From positions 620,001-684,000 of the forward strand of contig CANNAD010000002.1 in NCBI GenBank assembly GCA_947502645.1: 64,000 nt of DNA, in the 5' to 3' direction. Of this stretch, positions 11,184 to 21,146 are shown piece by piece. Position numbers and translations under genes: made by a program. Every line of letters starts with the position of its first letter. Positions within the stretch are counted from its first letter, which is position 1. The notes below the pieces were generated by a model, which worked only from the letters and a program-made list of their open reading frames with translations, did no database searches and was not told the origin of the DNA. This stretch comes from an uncultured Micrococcaceae bacterium (GTDB taxonomy: Bacteria > Actinomycetota > Actinomycetes > Actinomycetales > Micrococcaceae).

Positions 11184-11711
11184 CTACTCTCCGACCGCGA
11201 CAGTGAGCGGCTCAGCCTCTGATTCTCTGGGGTTCACGTGGATGATCTCTGCAATCGCAGGCTCACCAGTGGTCTCCACCACTTCCTTGACACTCTGCCT
11301 GCCTGCAAGTCCTCGAATCACGCTGAACAGGTGGGTCCGCAACTCCTCTGACAGCAGGTCACTGCCATCGGCGATAGTCGCCTCGACCTCACGCGCGCTT
11401 TCGAGGGCCTCTTTGCCCTCGTCAGTGATCGTGACCATGTGGCTACGGCGGTCAAGATCATTCCGAACACGCGAGACGTGCCCGTGATTTTCCAACCGCG
11501 CCAACGTCTTACCCATAGTCTGGGCCTGCACATGGACCATCTGCGCAAGACTGGCCTGAGTCATGGGCCCCTGGTCAGCAAGGACCCCCAGGCCGATAAC
11601 GCCCGCATGCGTAACTCCGATGGACGACAGCCGCTCATTCCAGGCGTGTTCTACCAGCCGCGCCGCCGTTGATAGAAGGCGCCCCGTGGGCCATTGCTCC
11701 ATATTCGGCAT
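11184..11711 (-). CDS. MarR-family transcriptional regulator
   Basis: The protein is 175 aa. A winged helix-turn-helix spans about residues 45-105, with MTQASLAQMVHVQAQTMGKT as HTH and the wing DLDRRSHMVTITDEGK, which carries the DxRxxxxxLT-type MarR signature. It is encoded divergently from the peroxiredoxin gene bcp. The 154-bp gap contains the palindrome ACGCT-GAT-AGCGT (11786-11798). Control of bcp by this regulator is plausible from the layout but not shown. An alternative start is Met4. Confidence 0.9.
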   Translation of the reverse strand: MPNMEQWPTGRLLSTAARLVEHAWNERLSSIGVTHAGVIGLGVLADQGPMTQASLAQMVHVQAQTMGKTLARLENHGHVSRVRNDLDRRSHMVTITDEGKEALESAREVEATIADGSDLLSEELRTHLFSVIRGLAGRQSVKEVVETTGEPAIAEIIHVNPRESEAEPLTVAVGE

Positions 11712-11785
11712 AAAAAGTTCCCCTTAACACATCACTGCCAGTCCGGCTCATCCGGGCCGACTCCCGAACCCCGCCTTATATCATA

Positions 11786-11798
11786 ACGCTGATAGCGT
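11786..11798. promoter_or_regulatory. Candidate MarR operator
   Basis: ACGCT-GAT-AGCGT has perfect 5-bp arms in the marR-bcp divergent region, next to the AT-rich TTATATCAT stretch that could supply the -10 elements. MarR proteins typically bind such palindromes in their own divergent promoter. Confidence 0.4.
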
Positions 11799-11865
11799 GG
11801 GAGGCCTTCAGATCCATCGATAAAACCATATTCTTTGCCGAATAGAAACCGAACCAGGAGCACCA

Positions 11866-12345
11866 GTGGACGCCGCCAACCGTAAATTGTCCGTCGGAGA
11901 TACAGCACCGGATTTCACGCTGCAAGCCGCCGACGGAACGGAAATCACCCTGTCCGGGTACAGGGGCCGGCGCGTCGTCGTCTACTTTTACCCAGCCGCG
12001 GGAACCCCTGGCTGCACCAAGCAGGCTTGCGATTTCCGAGACAATCTTGCCTCGCTAGCCAGCCACGGTTACCAGGTACTGGGCATCTCCCCGGACACCG
12101 TGACCAAGTTGGCTTCCTTTGCCGACAAGGAAAGCCTCAACTTCCCGTTAATGGCTGATCCAGAGCACTCCGTAGCCGAAAAATACGGCGCCTGGGGCGA
12201 GAAAAAGAACTACGGCCGCGTCTACGAAGGCCTGATCCGCTCCACGGTCGTCGTCGATGAAAACGGCGTGGTCGTCCTCGCGCAGTACAACGTCAAAGCG
12301 ACAGGCCACGTCGCAAAGCTGCGCCGGGACCTCGGTCTGGACTAA
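11866..12345 (+). CDS. bcp: Thioredoxin-dependent thiol peroxidase (BCP/PrxQ)
   Basis: This cytoplasmic peroxiredoxin reduces H2O2 and organic hydroperoxides with thioredoxin. The protein is 159 aa, normal for the family, from GTG 11866. The thioredoxin fold contains PAAGTPGCTKQACDFRD near residues 43-59: peroxidatic Cys at about 50 and resolving Cys five residues later, the alpha2-type BCP arrangement. GISPDTV follows. It is divergent from a MarR regulator and upstream of tRNA-Leu. Confidence 0.95.
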   Translation: MDAANRKLSVGDTAPDFTLQAADGTEITLSGYRGRRVVVYFYPAAGTPGCTKQACDFRDNLASLASHGYQVLGISPDTVTKLASFADKESLNFPLMADPEHSVAEKYGAWGEKKNYGRVYEGLIRSTVVVDENGVVVLAQYNVKATGHVAKLRRDLGLD

Positions 12346-12362
12346 CGTCCGGTACCCTAGTA

Positions 12363-12380
12363 ACGGTCCTTATGGACCGT
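12363..12380 (+). promoter_or_regulatory. 5' leader hairpin abutting tRNA-Leu
   Basis: ACGGTCC-TTAT-GGACCGT is a perfect 7-bp stem whose last base is immediately before the first base of tRNA-Leu. It could form in the precursor at the RNase P cleavage site. Confidence 0.5.
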
Positions 12381-12462
<82 letters not shown>

Positions 12463-12484
12463 CAGCAGCTACAGCAATATCCGA

Positions 12485-12517
12485 AGTCGCCCTGGTCAAT
12501 CACCAGGGCGACTTTTT
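12485..12517 (+). terminator. Intrinsic terminator of tRNA-Leu
   Basis: AGTCGCCCTGGT (12485-12496) pairs perfectly with ACCAGGGCGACT (12502-12513), followed by TTTT. Confidence 0.93.
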
Positions 12518-12671
12518 GCTGCCCGCAGGCTTGCCAAAAAAGTTTTTGAGATTCCACCCATCCACCTGCAATGCCCAACCGAATAGATCATGAAACCTCC
12601 GCTACAGGAGGTTCGAAAAATTCGATCGGGCACCGCAGACTGCGGCAGCCACTAATCACCAGGAGAATCTC

Positions 12672-13352
12672 ATGAACGTCTCACGCAAAAGCCTCAGCAT
12701 CCTCGGAGTAGCCGCAGTAGCCATGTTCGGTCTTTCGGCATGTAGCGGCGGCGCCGAATCGGAGAGCATGTCATCCGAATCAGCGGAGACCACCGAAATG
12801 GCGTCGGAATCACCGAGTACAGAAGCTTCGGAAATGGCAGACCCGGCAGCCAACCTGGTGGGTCCGGGCTGCGCTGACTACGCCGCCCAGGTTCCCGAAG
12901 GAGACGGTTCCGTAGCCGGCATGGCCATGGACCCGGTCGCTACCGCGGCATCGAACAACCCGATTCTGACTACTCTGACCGCAGCAGTTTCAGGACAGGT
13001 CAACCCGGACGTTGACCTCGTTGACACCCTCAACGGCGGCGAGTTCACCGTCTTCGCACCCACCGACAAGGCATTCGAGAAAATCGACGCCGCCACGATG
13101 GAAAAACTCGGAACGGACGCAGACCTCCTCTCCGGAATCCTGACCTACCACGTCATCGCCGGACAGCTGTCCCCGGATGAGATCGCAGGCACCCACACCA
13201 CCGTCAATGGCGCTGAAGTAACCGTCGAGGGTGAAGGCGACATGATCACCGTTGGTTCCTCTGACGCTGCAGTCATCTGCGGCGGCGTCCAGACGGCCAA
13301 CGCCACGGTCTACATGGTGGACTCGGTTCTGATGCCGCCGGCAGCAAAGTAA
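12672..13352 (+). CDS. Fasciclin (FAS1) domain lipoprotein
   Basis: This is an exported lipoprotein of 226 aa. The signal peptide ends in lipobox LSAC (Cys about 24). It is followed by a Ser/Glu/Met-rich linker (about 25-60) and one FAS1 domain (about 88-225) with H1-like [14 protein letters not shown] and H2-like [14 protein letters not shown]. The layout resembles mycobacterial MPT70/MPT83. FAS1 proteins act in cell-surface adhesion; the specific role here is unknown. AGGAG lies 5 nt before the ATG. It is monocistronic, with its own terminator. Confidence 0.93.
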   Translation: MNVSRKSLSILGVAAVAMFGLSACSGGAESESMSSESAETTEMASESPSTEASEMADPAANLVGPGCADYAAQVPEGDGSVAGMAMDPVATAASNNPILTTLTAAVSGQVNPDVDLVDTLNGGEFTVFAPTDKAFEKIDAATMEKLGTDADLLSGILTYHVIAGQLSPDEIAGTHTTVNGAEVTVEGEGDMITVGSSDAAVICGGVQTANATVYMVDSVLMPPAAK

Positions 13353-13394
13353 ACCACCTGATTCCTCCCTCTACTGGGGATCAGGCACGGAATT

Positions 13395-13429
13395 GAGCGG
13401 GTACCCCAGAACCGGGTACCCGCTCTTTT
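13395..13429 (+). terminator. Terminator of the fasciclin gene
   Basis: GAGCGGGTACCC (13395-13406) and GGGTACCCGCTC (13414-13425) are perfect complements, followed by TTTT. Confidence 0.92.
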
Positions 13430-13536
13430 CATGCCAGCAGCGCATCCAGACGCTTCACAGGGAACACGAATCTTTTTCCACTAGACTGAGCTCTTCCCAT
13501 TATCAGTTCTGCGGCTGGCAGTGCCCGAGGAGTCAA

Positions 13537-15237
13537 GTGCGAGCAAATCAACCAGGTCACGGCTGGACAACATCCATCCACCGGAAGCGGTCACGAACGA
13601 TGGCTCTTCGCATCGTCGCCGCAGCCTCAGTGCTCCTTATGACCGCCTGCACAGGTTCAACTCCCCCGCCTGCAGTCACCGGCACGACGACGTCGCCGGC
13701 CGTGGACAAGGGAACGTTCACCTTCGGCACCGCTGCCCGGCCCGCCGGGCTCGACCCCGCGGTTGTTGCCGACGCCGAGACCTACAGGGTCACCCTGCAG
13801 GTGATGCAGGGGCTGGTTGGCGTTGACCCGCTGACGTCCGCACCGGCTCCACTTCTCGCACAGAGCTGGAAGGAACTCAACGAGGGTCGGTCATACTCAT
13901 TCCAGCTCCGGGATGACGTCACCTTTCATGACGGAACAGCGTTCAACGCTGAGGCCGTCTGCGCGAACTTTGACCGCTGGTATCACCTTCCAACCGAGCT
14001 GCGCACGGCATCCTCGGCCACTCCGTTCAAAACAGTGTTCGGTGCGTTTGCCGACACTCCCGAGCTCAGCAACTACAAGAAGTGCACTGCTGTCACTGAG
14101 TTCACAGTTCGTATAGACCTCGACCGCCGGTTCACCGGCTTCATTCCCGCATTGTCCATGCCCGGGTTTGCTATTGCTTCCCCCACGGCGCTGAAGAAAA
14201 TGTCAGCCGACAAACCCGTGGACGAACGCCAGGGCAGCAAAATCTCGGAATTTGCCCAGCACCCCGTCGGTACCGGCCCCTACACCTTCGGCAGCTGGGA
14301 GGACGACAAGGTCACCCTGGACGCCTACGAGGATTACTGGGGTGAGCAAGGCGATGTCCGGCACATTGTCTTCCGCACCATTCGTGACGCAGATGCCAGG
14401 CTCCGCGCCCTCCGGGAGAGCGCCATCGACGGCTACGACATGATCAGCGTCTCCAACGTGGCTGAGCTGGCACGCGGTGGAAAGCAGATCCTGCAGCGGG
14501 ACCCATACTCTGTTTTGTATTTGGGAATGAACCAGAAGTTCCCGGGTCTCGAAGAGGAGAAAGTCCGCCAGGCCATTGCGCACGCTGTAGACAAGGATGC
14601 CCTCCTTGACGGCGTCTTTCTGAACGGCACCAAAACCGCATCGACGTTCATGCCACCGAAACTGGGCGTCGAGAACGTAGGTCTCACTACCTACAATTAC
14701 GACCCCGAAAAGGCGCGAAGGCTACTCGAGGAAGCCGGCTACAAGGGAGAGCCGCTACCGTTCTACTACCCGCGCAATGTGGCCCGGCCCTACCTGCCAG
14801 CGCCAGAAAAGATCTACGCGGAACTCAGCCGCCAGCTGACCGCCGTCGGACTCAATATCCAGCCCGTTCCCATTGAATGGTCCGAGGGGTACTTGCCCGA
14901 GGTCCAGAAATCCGGCGACCGCGCCCTCCATCTGCTCGGTTGGAACGGAAGCTATCAGGATCCCGATAACTTCGTGGCGCCGCTCTTCGGTTCCTACAGC
15001 GAAGAGTTCGGGTTCAGCGACAGCCAGCTCTTCAGCAAGATCGCCCGCGCGCGGACAATCCCGAACGGCGAAGAACGGCAGATTGCGTATCAGGACATCA
15101 ATGATCAGATTGCGGACGGCATTCCCGCCGTTCCCCTCGCTTTTCCTATCTCCGCACTCGCAGTGTCCGAACGGGTTGCATCCTATCCCGTCAGCCCGGT
15201 CCTCCACGAAGTCTTCAACAAGATCGAGCTCAGGTGA
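13537..15237 (+). CDS. ABC transporter substrate-binding lipoprotein (peptide/opine family 5)
   Basis: This is a solute-binding protein of SBP family 5 (DppA/OppA-like). From GTG 13537 it is 566 aa. It has a basic n-region (HRKRSR), hydrophobic core and lipobox MTAC, then the bilobed SBP fold with YSFQLRDDVTFHDGTAFNAE near residue 150. GTG 13537 has GAGGAG 4 nt upstream; the ATG at 13600 has a poorer ribosome site, lacks the basic stretch and would also give a lipoprotein. No permease or ATPase gene lies beside it, so it is an orphan component. The ligand is not predictable. Confidence 0.88.
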   Translation: MRANQPGHGWTTSIHRKRSRTMALRIVAAASVLLMTACTGSTPPPAVTGTTTSPAVDKGTFTFGTAARPAGLDPAVVADAETYRVTLQVMQGLVGVDPLTSAPAPLLAQSWKELNEGRSYSFQLRDDVTFHDGTAFNAEAVCANFDRWYHLPTELRTASSATPFKTVFGAFADTPELSNYKKCTAVTEFTVRIDLDRRFTGFIPALSMPGFAIASPTALKKMSADKPVDERQGSKISEFAQHPVGTGPYTFGSWEDDKVTLDAYEDYWGEQGDVRHIVFRTIRDADARLRALRESAIDGYDMISVSNVAELARGGKQILQRDPYSVLYLGMNQKFPGLEEEKVRQAIAHAVDKDALLDGVFLNGTKTASTFMPPKLGVENVGLTTYNYDPEKARRLLEEAGYKGEPLPFYYPRNVARPYLPAPEKIYAELSRQLTAVGLNIQPVPIEWSEGYLPEVQKSGDRALHLLGWNGSYQDPDNFVAPLFGSYSEEFGFSDSQLFSKIARARTIPNGEERQIAYQDINDQIADGIPAVPLAFPISALAVSERVASYPVSPVLHEVFNKIELR

Positions 15238-15318
15238 GTCTCACCCGGGCTGATTACCGATGTGTTCCGGCGCGCGATAGGCTTCAGGAGCCAGCACCCT
15301 TGCGAGTGGAGATAGAAA

Positions 15319-16815
15319 TTGACTGCGAATAATGCGGCGGGCAGCGCCTCGGAAAACGTTGATGTAGTACTGATCGGCGGCGGCATCATGAGTGCCACCC
15401 TCGGAACTTTCCTGAAGCAGCTGCAGCCCGATTGGACCATCTCGCTCTTCGAGCGCCTCGATCAGGCCGGACTCGAAAGTTCGGACCCGTGGAACAACGC
15501 AGGTACAGGCCACTCAGCCCTGTGTGAGCTCAATTACACCCCCGCTGCGGCAGACGGCAGCATTGACCCTGCCAAAGCAGTCAAGATCAACGAACAGTTC
15601 CAGGTTTCCCGCCAGTTCTGGTCCCATCTCGTCTCCAACGGCCACATAGGACCCGCACGCAACTTCATCAACCCCCTTCCCCACATGAGTTTTGTGTGGG
15701 GCGAATGGCAGACCGAGTATCTCCGCCGCCGCTTCGAGGCCCTTCGCACGCAGCCGCTGTTCAAGACCATGGAGTATTCAGAAGACCACGAGACTCTGGC
15801 CGACTGGACCCCTCTTGTTATGAAGGACCGCAACCCCTCCCAGCACGTTGCTGGATCGCGGGTTGTTGAAGGCACAGACGTTGACTTCGGTGCACTCTCA
15901 CGGGAACTTACGTCCTACCTCGGCAACTCGGGAGTGGAGCTCAATTTCGGTCACGAGGTCGTTGACCTGGAGCGCTCAAGTTCCGGCGGATGGGACGTGT
16001 CGGTCAAGAACCGGGCGAGCAGTGAAAAGCGCAAAGTCCACGCCAAGTTCGTGTTCGTTGGAGCCGGCGGCGGCGCGCTGCATCTCCTTCAGCGTTCCGG
16101 GATTCCCGAGGGCCGCGGCTTTGGCGGCTTCCCTGTGTCCGGACAGTTCCTGCGCTGCACCAACCCCGACATAGTCGACCAGCACAACGCGAAGGTCTAT
16201 GGCCTGGCCGACGTCGGCGCTCCTCCGATGTCCGTACCGCACCTTGATACGCGGTTCGTCAATGGGGAACGCTCCCTCCTGTTCGGCCCGTATGGCGGTT
16301 TCTCCACCAAGTTCTTGCGCAATGGTTCATTCCTTGACCTGCCAGCATCGATTCGGCCCTCGAACCTCATTCCCATGCTGGCTGTCGGCAAGGACAACCT
16401 CGGCCTGGTCAAGTACCTGGTGACGGAGGTCCTCAAGAGCCGGAATGCGAAGAACGATGCACTGCGCACGTTCTTCCCCTCGGCCAATGCTGACCGCTGG
16501 GAGCTGATCACAGCCGGCCAGCGTGTCCAGGTCATCAAGAAGGACGCCAAGAAGGGCGGCATTCTCCAGTTCGGGACCGAAGTCATCACGTCGGCAGACG
16601 GTTCCATGGGGGCCCTGTTGGGCGCTTCCCCGGGAGCATCAACAGCGGCGCCGATCATGGTGGATCTCCTGAAGCGGTGTTTCCCGAAGCAGATGGACGC
16701 ATGGGAGCCAAAGCTCCGCGAGATGATCCCCAGTTATGGTGTCCAGCTCAACGAGAATGAGACTCTGGCTGATGAGGTCACAGCCCACACCAGCAGCGTT
16801 CTCAACCTTTCGTAG
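15319..16815 (+). CDS. mqo: Malate:quinone oxidoreductase
   Basis: This membrane-associated FAD enzyme oxidises malate to oxaloacetate and passes electrons to menaquinone, feeding the TCA cycle and respiratory chain. The protein is 498 aa, normal length. The N-terminal FAD motif is [17 protein letters not shown], followed by [20 protein letters not shown], the Mqo signature. The start is TTG 15319 with GGAGA about 7 nt upstream. It is 82 bp after the solute-binding protein gene. Confidence 0.96.
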   Translation: MTANNAAGSASENVDVVLIGGGIMSATLGTFLKQLQPDWTISLFERLDQAGLESSDPWNNAGTGHSALCELNYTPAAADGSIDPAKAVKINEQFQVSRQFWSHLVSNGHIGPARNFINPLPHMSFVWGEWQTEYLRRRFEALRTQPLFKTMEYSEDHETLADWTPLVMKDRNPSQHVAGSRVVEGTDVDFGALSRELTSYLGNSGVELNFGHEVVDLERSSSGGWDVSVKNRASSEKRKVHAKFVFVGAGGGALHLLQRSGIPEGRGFGGFPVSGQFLRCTNPDIVDQHNAKVYGLADVGAPPMSVPHLDTRFVNGERSLLFGPYGGFSTKFLRNGSFLDLPASIRPSNLIPMLAVGKDNLGLVKYLVTEVLKSRNAKNDALRTFFPSANADRWELITAGQRVQVIKKDAKKGGILQFGTEVITSADGSMGALLGASPGASTAAPIMVDLLKRCFPKQMDAWEPKLREMIPSYGVQLNENETLADEVTAHTSSVLNLS

Positions 16816-16871
16816 TTCCTCTGCGGGCCGCATCAGTGGCCGGAGTCAGTCCTTTCCTGTGAGGCGGTCCG

Positions 16872-19800
16872 ATGTTCAGTCTGGCGAAATTATCGCTGGC
16901 CAATAGGGCGCTCATTGCGCTGATCACTGTCTTTGCGGCGGTCTTTGGTGTCATTACGATGGGCTCGCTCAAGCAGGAGCTCATTCCGTCGCTCGAGTTC
17001 CCGCAGATCACGGTTATTTCGGCCATGCCCGGGGCATCTCCCGCGGTGATCGATGAGCAGATCAGTGAGCCGCTTGAGAGTGCCCTGAACGCGGTGGAGG
17101 GTCTTGAGTCCTCGTCCAGTACGTCGCGGACCGGAATCTCCACCGTCAGCCTCACGTTTGCCTACGGCACGGACCTTGACCGGGCTCGCGGTCAGGTTGA
17201 TCGTGCCATTTCGACGGCTGAACAGGTGTTGCCGGAGGACGTCTCCCCCAACGCACTGGCGGGTAGCATCAGCGATCTGCCCATCGTCTTCATGGCTGTT
17301 TCCTCCGATCAGCCCCTGAGCGCGCTCAAGAGTGATCTGGCGCGGTTGACGGTCCCCAGACTGCAGAAGATCGAGGGCGTTCGCAGTGCCGAGGTAACCG
17401 GCGGCACAACCCGGCATATTGCGGTACTCCCCGACCAGGCCGCGCTGGCGGCAGAGGGGCTGGATACCTCGGACGTTCTGGACGCCCTGGAGAAGAACGG
17501 ATCCCTTGTTCCGGCCGGTGTTCTGAACACCGGCGAGAAGTCTCTGACGATCCAGATCGGCAGCCCCATCGAGTCCCTGGAGGATGTACGGGCGCTGCCG
17601 TTACCAGGTGGGGACGGTCCGGTGCCGTTGGGTCAGGTGGCCTCCGTGTCCATCCAGAACGATGACCCCACTTCCATAACCCGTACCAACGGAGAAGAGA
17701 CGCTGGCGCTCTCCGTCACCAAGACTCCCGACGGCGACACCGTCACGATTTCCCACGAGGTCACGGCGTTGCTGGACCAGCTTGAGGACGAGCTGGGCAA
17801 CGGTGCGGACATTACGGTGGTATTCGATCAGGCGCCCTTTATCGAGAAGTCGATCGAGGATCTGACCACCGAGGGCTTGCTCGGCCTTGGGTTCGCCGTC
17901 TTGATCATTCTGGTTTTCCTGATGTCGGTGCGGTCCACGGTCGTGACCGCGATTTCCATCCCGCTGTCTTTGCTCATGACCTTTATTGGCCTCTACGCCG
18001 TCGGATTCTCGCTGAACATCCTGACGCTCGGGGCGCTCACCATCGCTATTGGCCGCGTGGTGGATGACTCCATCGTGGTGATCGAGAACATCAAGCGGCA
18101 CCTGTCCTATGGGGAGGAAAAGAGCGCTGCCATCCTGACGGCGGTCAAGGAGGTGGCCGGAGCCATCACGGCTTCCACGCTGACGACAGTGGCGGTGTTC
18201 GCGCCGATCGCGTTTGTTGGTGATCTCGCCGGTGAACTGTTCCGCCCGTTCGCGTTGACGGTGACCATCGCGCTATTGGCTTCGTTGGCGGTTTCCCTGA
18301 CCATCGTTCCGGTCCTGGCCTACTGGTTCCTCCGCAACAAGGCCCATTCCCACACTGCTCCCCTCTCACGTGATGAAGCGGAGGAGAAGGAACAGCGTTC
18401 CATCCTGCAGCGCGGCTATCTGCCCATCCTGAGGAGCACCCAGAAACACCCCGTCTGGACGCTCATCGCAGGAGCACTGGTGTTGGCAGCCACAGTCGCC
18501 ATGACACCCCTGATGCAGACCAACCTGTTGGGCAGTACCGGGCAGAACAGCATGAGTATCACCCAGGAGCTGGAGCCAGGCTCCAGTCTGGAACACACCC
18601 TTGAAGAGGCCCGGACTACGGAGAAGGTCCTCCGCGACATTGACGGTATTGAAGACGTCCAGCTGACCATTGGTAACTCTACGGATCTCATCGGCTCCTC
18701 CATGGCAGCCGGGGCATCCACGGCGTCGTTCACGGTCATCACGGATGCCGAGGCAGATCAGGAGGCCCTGCAGGATCGGGTGCGGCAACAGATCGAGGCA
18801 AGCGACGCTGCCGGAGACGTCATCGTCTCTGCGAGCGGCGGCGGTTTTGGCATGAGCAGCACCATCGATGTGAACGTGAGTGCCCCGACGTCGGAGATCC
18901 TCGCTGAGGCTTCCGCCGAGGTCCTTGAGCAAATGAAGGGGCTCTCCGGTGCGAGTGAAGTTTCCAGCAACCTGGCGGACGGTCAACCGCTGATTCAGAT
19001 TCGCGTAGACCGCGAGAAGGCTGTGTCGGCAGGACTGAGTGAACAGCAGATCTCCACCCTCGCGGCGAGCACCCTCAGCCCCATTCCAGCCGGAACCCTG
19101 CGCCTTGAGGTCACCGATTACCCTGTGCTCGTGGGCAAGGGGACAACGCCGGAAAGCCTGGAAGAGCTGCGGGCGCTGACCCTTCCCACACCGAAGGGCC
19201 CCGTTCCGTTGACGGCGGTCGCCGAAGTGGAGCAGGTGGCTGTGCCGCTGACAATCACCAGTGCCAATGGGGAACGCACGTCGCGCATTTCCATCACACC
19301 CGCTGAAGCTGATCTGGGTAGCCTCAGTGCCGCAGTTTCCGAAAAGGTGGAAGCCCTCGATCTCCCCGCCGGCGCGACGGTTGAGGTTGGCGGTGCCGCA
19401 GAGCAGCAGGCAGATTCGTTCGGTCAGCTGTATCTGGCGCTTCTGGCCGCCGTCGCTATTGTCTACGTGATCATGGTCGCGACCTTCAAGTCGCTGCTGC
19501 AACCGTTGATCCTGCTTGTTTCAGTTCCCTTTGCGGCCACTGGTGCCATCGCCCTACTGGTGATCACGCAGGTACCGCTAGGGCTGCCGTCGCTGATTGG
19601 CATGTTGATGCTGGTGGGTATCGTGGTGACGAACGCGATCGTACTCATTGATCTGATCAATCAGTATCGGAATCCACATGACGGCGCTGAGCCCATGCGG
19701 GTAGCGGAGGCGGTCGAGCGTGGAGCCCGGCAGCGTTTGCGGCCTATTCTCATGACCGCGCTGGCGACCGTCTTTGCCCTGGTTCCCATGGCTCTGGGGC

Positions 19801-19949
19801 TGACGGGCGAAGGTGGGTTCATTTCGCAGCCTCTGGCTATCGTGGTGATTGGCGGTCTCGTCTCTTCCACTGCCCTGACGCTGGTTCTGGTTCCCGTGCT
19901 GTACGGCTTGCTGGAAGGCCGTCGTGAACGCAAGCATGACAGCGTTTAG
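16872..19949 (+). CDS. RND-superfamily efflux transporter (HAE1/AcrB-like)
   Basis: The protein is 1025 aa with the AcrB/SwrC layout: TM1, a large extracytoplasmic loop (about 35-330), TM2-6, a second loop (about 560-850), and TM8-12. The proton-relay pair is seen in AIGRVVDDSIVVIENIKR (Asp-Asp near 400). It uses the proton gradient to export drugs or lipids. No membrane-fusion or outer-membrane partner is encoded nearby, as is usual for Gram-positive HAE1-like pumps. ATG at 16872, 57 bp after mqo. The substrate is unknown. Confidence 0.93.
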   Translation: MFSLAKLSLANRALIALITVFAAVFGVITMGSLKQELIPSLEFPQITVISAMPGASPAVIDEQISEPLESALNAVEGLESSSSTSRTGISTVSLTFAYGTDLDRARGQVDRAISTAEQVLPEDVSPNALAGSISDLPIVFMAVSSDQPLSALKSDLARLTVPRLQKIEGVRSAEVTGGTTRHIAVLPDQAALAAEGLDTSDVLDALEKNGSLVPAGVLNTGEKSLTIQIGSPIESLEDVRALPLPGGDGPVPLGQVASVSIQNDDPTSITRTNGEETLALSVTKTPDGDTVTISHEVTALLDQLEDELGNGADITVVFDQAPFIEKSIEDLTTEGLLGLGFAVLIILVFLMSVRSTVVTAISIPLSLLMTFIGLYAVGFSLNILTLGALTIAIGRVVDDSIVVIENIKRHLSYGEEKSAAILTAVKEVAGAITASTLTTVAVFAPIAFVGDLAGELFRPFALTVTIALLASLAVSLTIVPVLAYWFLRNKAHSHTAPLSRDEAEEKEQRSILQRGYLPILRSTQKHPVWTLIAGALVLAATVAMTPLMQTNLLGSTGQNSMSITQELEPGSSLEHTLEEARTTEKVLRDIDGIEDVQLTIGNSTDLIGSSMAAGASTASFTVITDAEADQEALQDRVRQQIEASDAAGDVIVSASGGGFGMSSTIDVNVSAPTSEILAEASAEVLEQMKGLSGASEVSSNLADGQPLIQIRVDREKAVSAGLSEQQISTLAASTLSPIPAGTLRLEVTDYPVLVGKGTTPESLEELRALTLPTPKGPVPLTAVAEVEQVAVPLTITSANGERTSRISITPAEADLGSLSAAVSEKVEALDLPAGATVEVGGAAEQQADSFGQLYLALLAAVAIVYVIMVATFKSLLQPLILLVSVPFAATGAIALLVITQVPLGLPSLIGMLMLVGIVVTNAIVLIDLINQYRNPHDGAEPMRVAEAVERGARQRLRPILMTALATVFALVPMALGLTGEGGFISQPLAIVVIGGLVSSTALTLVLVPVLYGLLEGRRERKHDSV

Positions 19950-20039
19950 GCCGCTTTCCACGTCCGGGAACAATATTCAACACCGCGCTGTTCTCACAGG
20001 TGTATAGATGCAAACGCATGTTAATTGGGAGGCAGGGCC

Positions 20040-21146
20040 ATGCAGATAGGTATTTTCAGTGTCGGAGACGTCACAACAGATCCGACGACCAACCAGACAC
20101 CGTCCGAGCACGAACGGATCAAGGCAATGGTCACCATTGCCCGCCATGCCGAAGAAGTGGGCATGGATGTCTTCGCGACCGGTGAGCACCACAACCCGCC
20201 GTTTGTTCCCAGCTCACCCACCACGATGCTCGGATATATCGCCGCACAGACCGAGCGAATCATCCTCTCCACCTCCACAACGCTGATCACCACCAACGAC
20301 CCGGTGAAGATCGCCGAAGACTTCGCCATGCTCCAGCACCTCTCGGACGGTCGCACCGACCTCATCCTCGGGCGTGGAAACACGGCACCTGTGTACCCAT
20401 GGTTCGGACGCAAAATGCAGGACAGCGTTGACCTCACGGTGGAAAACTACAATCTGCTCCGACGCCTCTGGGATGAGGAAACCGTTGACTGGCAGGGACA
20501 GTTCCGCACACCGCTGCAGAACTTCACATCTACCCCGCGTCCATTGGACGGCGTTGCGCCTTTCGTGTGGCACGGCTCCATCCGGACGCCTCAGGTAGCT
20601 GAGATCGCGGCCTACTACGGTGACGGTTTCTTCGCGAACAACATCTTCTGGCCGAAGGAGCACTACCAGCAGCTCATCGAGCTGTACCGGAACCGCTACG
20701 CCCACTACGGGCACGGAACCCCCGAGCAGGCCATTGTGGGTCTCGGCGGACAGTTCTTCATGCGCCGCAACTCTCAGGAAGCTGTGCGCGAATTCCGTCC
20801 ATACTTCGACAACGCACCCGTGTACGGCCATGGTCCGTCCATGGAGGACTTCACATCACAGACGCCGCTGACGGTAGGAAGCCCCCAGGAAGTCATCGAG
20901 AAAACCCTAACGTTCCGGGAATTCTTCGGTGACTACCAGCGACAGCTGTTCCTGGTGGACCATGCGGGACTCCCGTTGAAGACTGTCCTTGAACAGCTGG
21001 ATCTTTTCGGCGAGGAAGTTCTCCCCGTGCTCCGCAAGGAATTTGCTGACAAGACTCCGGCGAACGTGCCAGCCGCCCCGACCCATGAAAACCGCAAAGC
21101 CGCCCGGGCAGCGAAGGAAAGCAGCAGCAATGCCACAAGAGAGTGA
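20040..21146 (+). CDS. LLM-class flavin-dependent oxidoreductase
   Basis: This luciferase-like monooxygenase family enzyme is 368 aa and uses FMN or F420. The N-terminal MQIGIFSVGDV strand, GMDVFATGEHHNPPF near residue 45, and GDGFFANNIFWPKEHYQQ are typical of the family. The substrate is unknown. GGGAGG sits 7 nt before ATG 20040; an upstream TTG (20025) overlaps that ribosome site and is rejected. A short palindrome ATGC-AAAC-GCAT (20008-20019), just after a TATAGA box, may be the operator for the MarR protein encoded next. It overlaps marR by 17 nt. Confidence 0.92.
   Translation: MQIGIFSVGDVTTDPTTNQTPSEHERIKAMVTIARHAEEVGMDVFATGEHHNPPFVPSSPTTMLGYIAAQTERIILSTSTTLITTNDPVKIAEDFAMLQHLSDGRTDLILGRGNTAPVYPWFGRKMQDSVDLTVENYNLLRRLWDEETVDWQGQFRTPLQNFTSTPRPLDGVAPFVWHGSIRTPQVAEIAAYYGDGFFANNIFWPKEHYQQLIELYRNRYAHYGHGTPEQAIVGLGGQFFMRRNSQEAVREFRPYFDNAPVYGHGPSMEDFTSQTPLTVGSPQEVIEKTLTFREFFGDYQRQLFLVDHAGLPLKTVLEQLDLFGEEVLPVLRKEFADKTPANVPAAPTHENRKAARAAKESSSNATRE

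Noticed and set aside
18366-19502. 378-aa minus-strand frame opposite the RND gene
   Set aside because: Antisense shadow without domain; the RND frame is intact across it.
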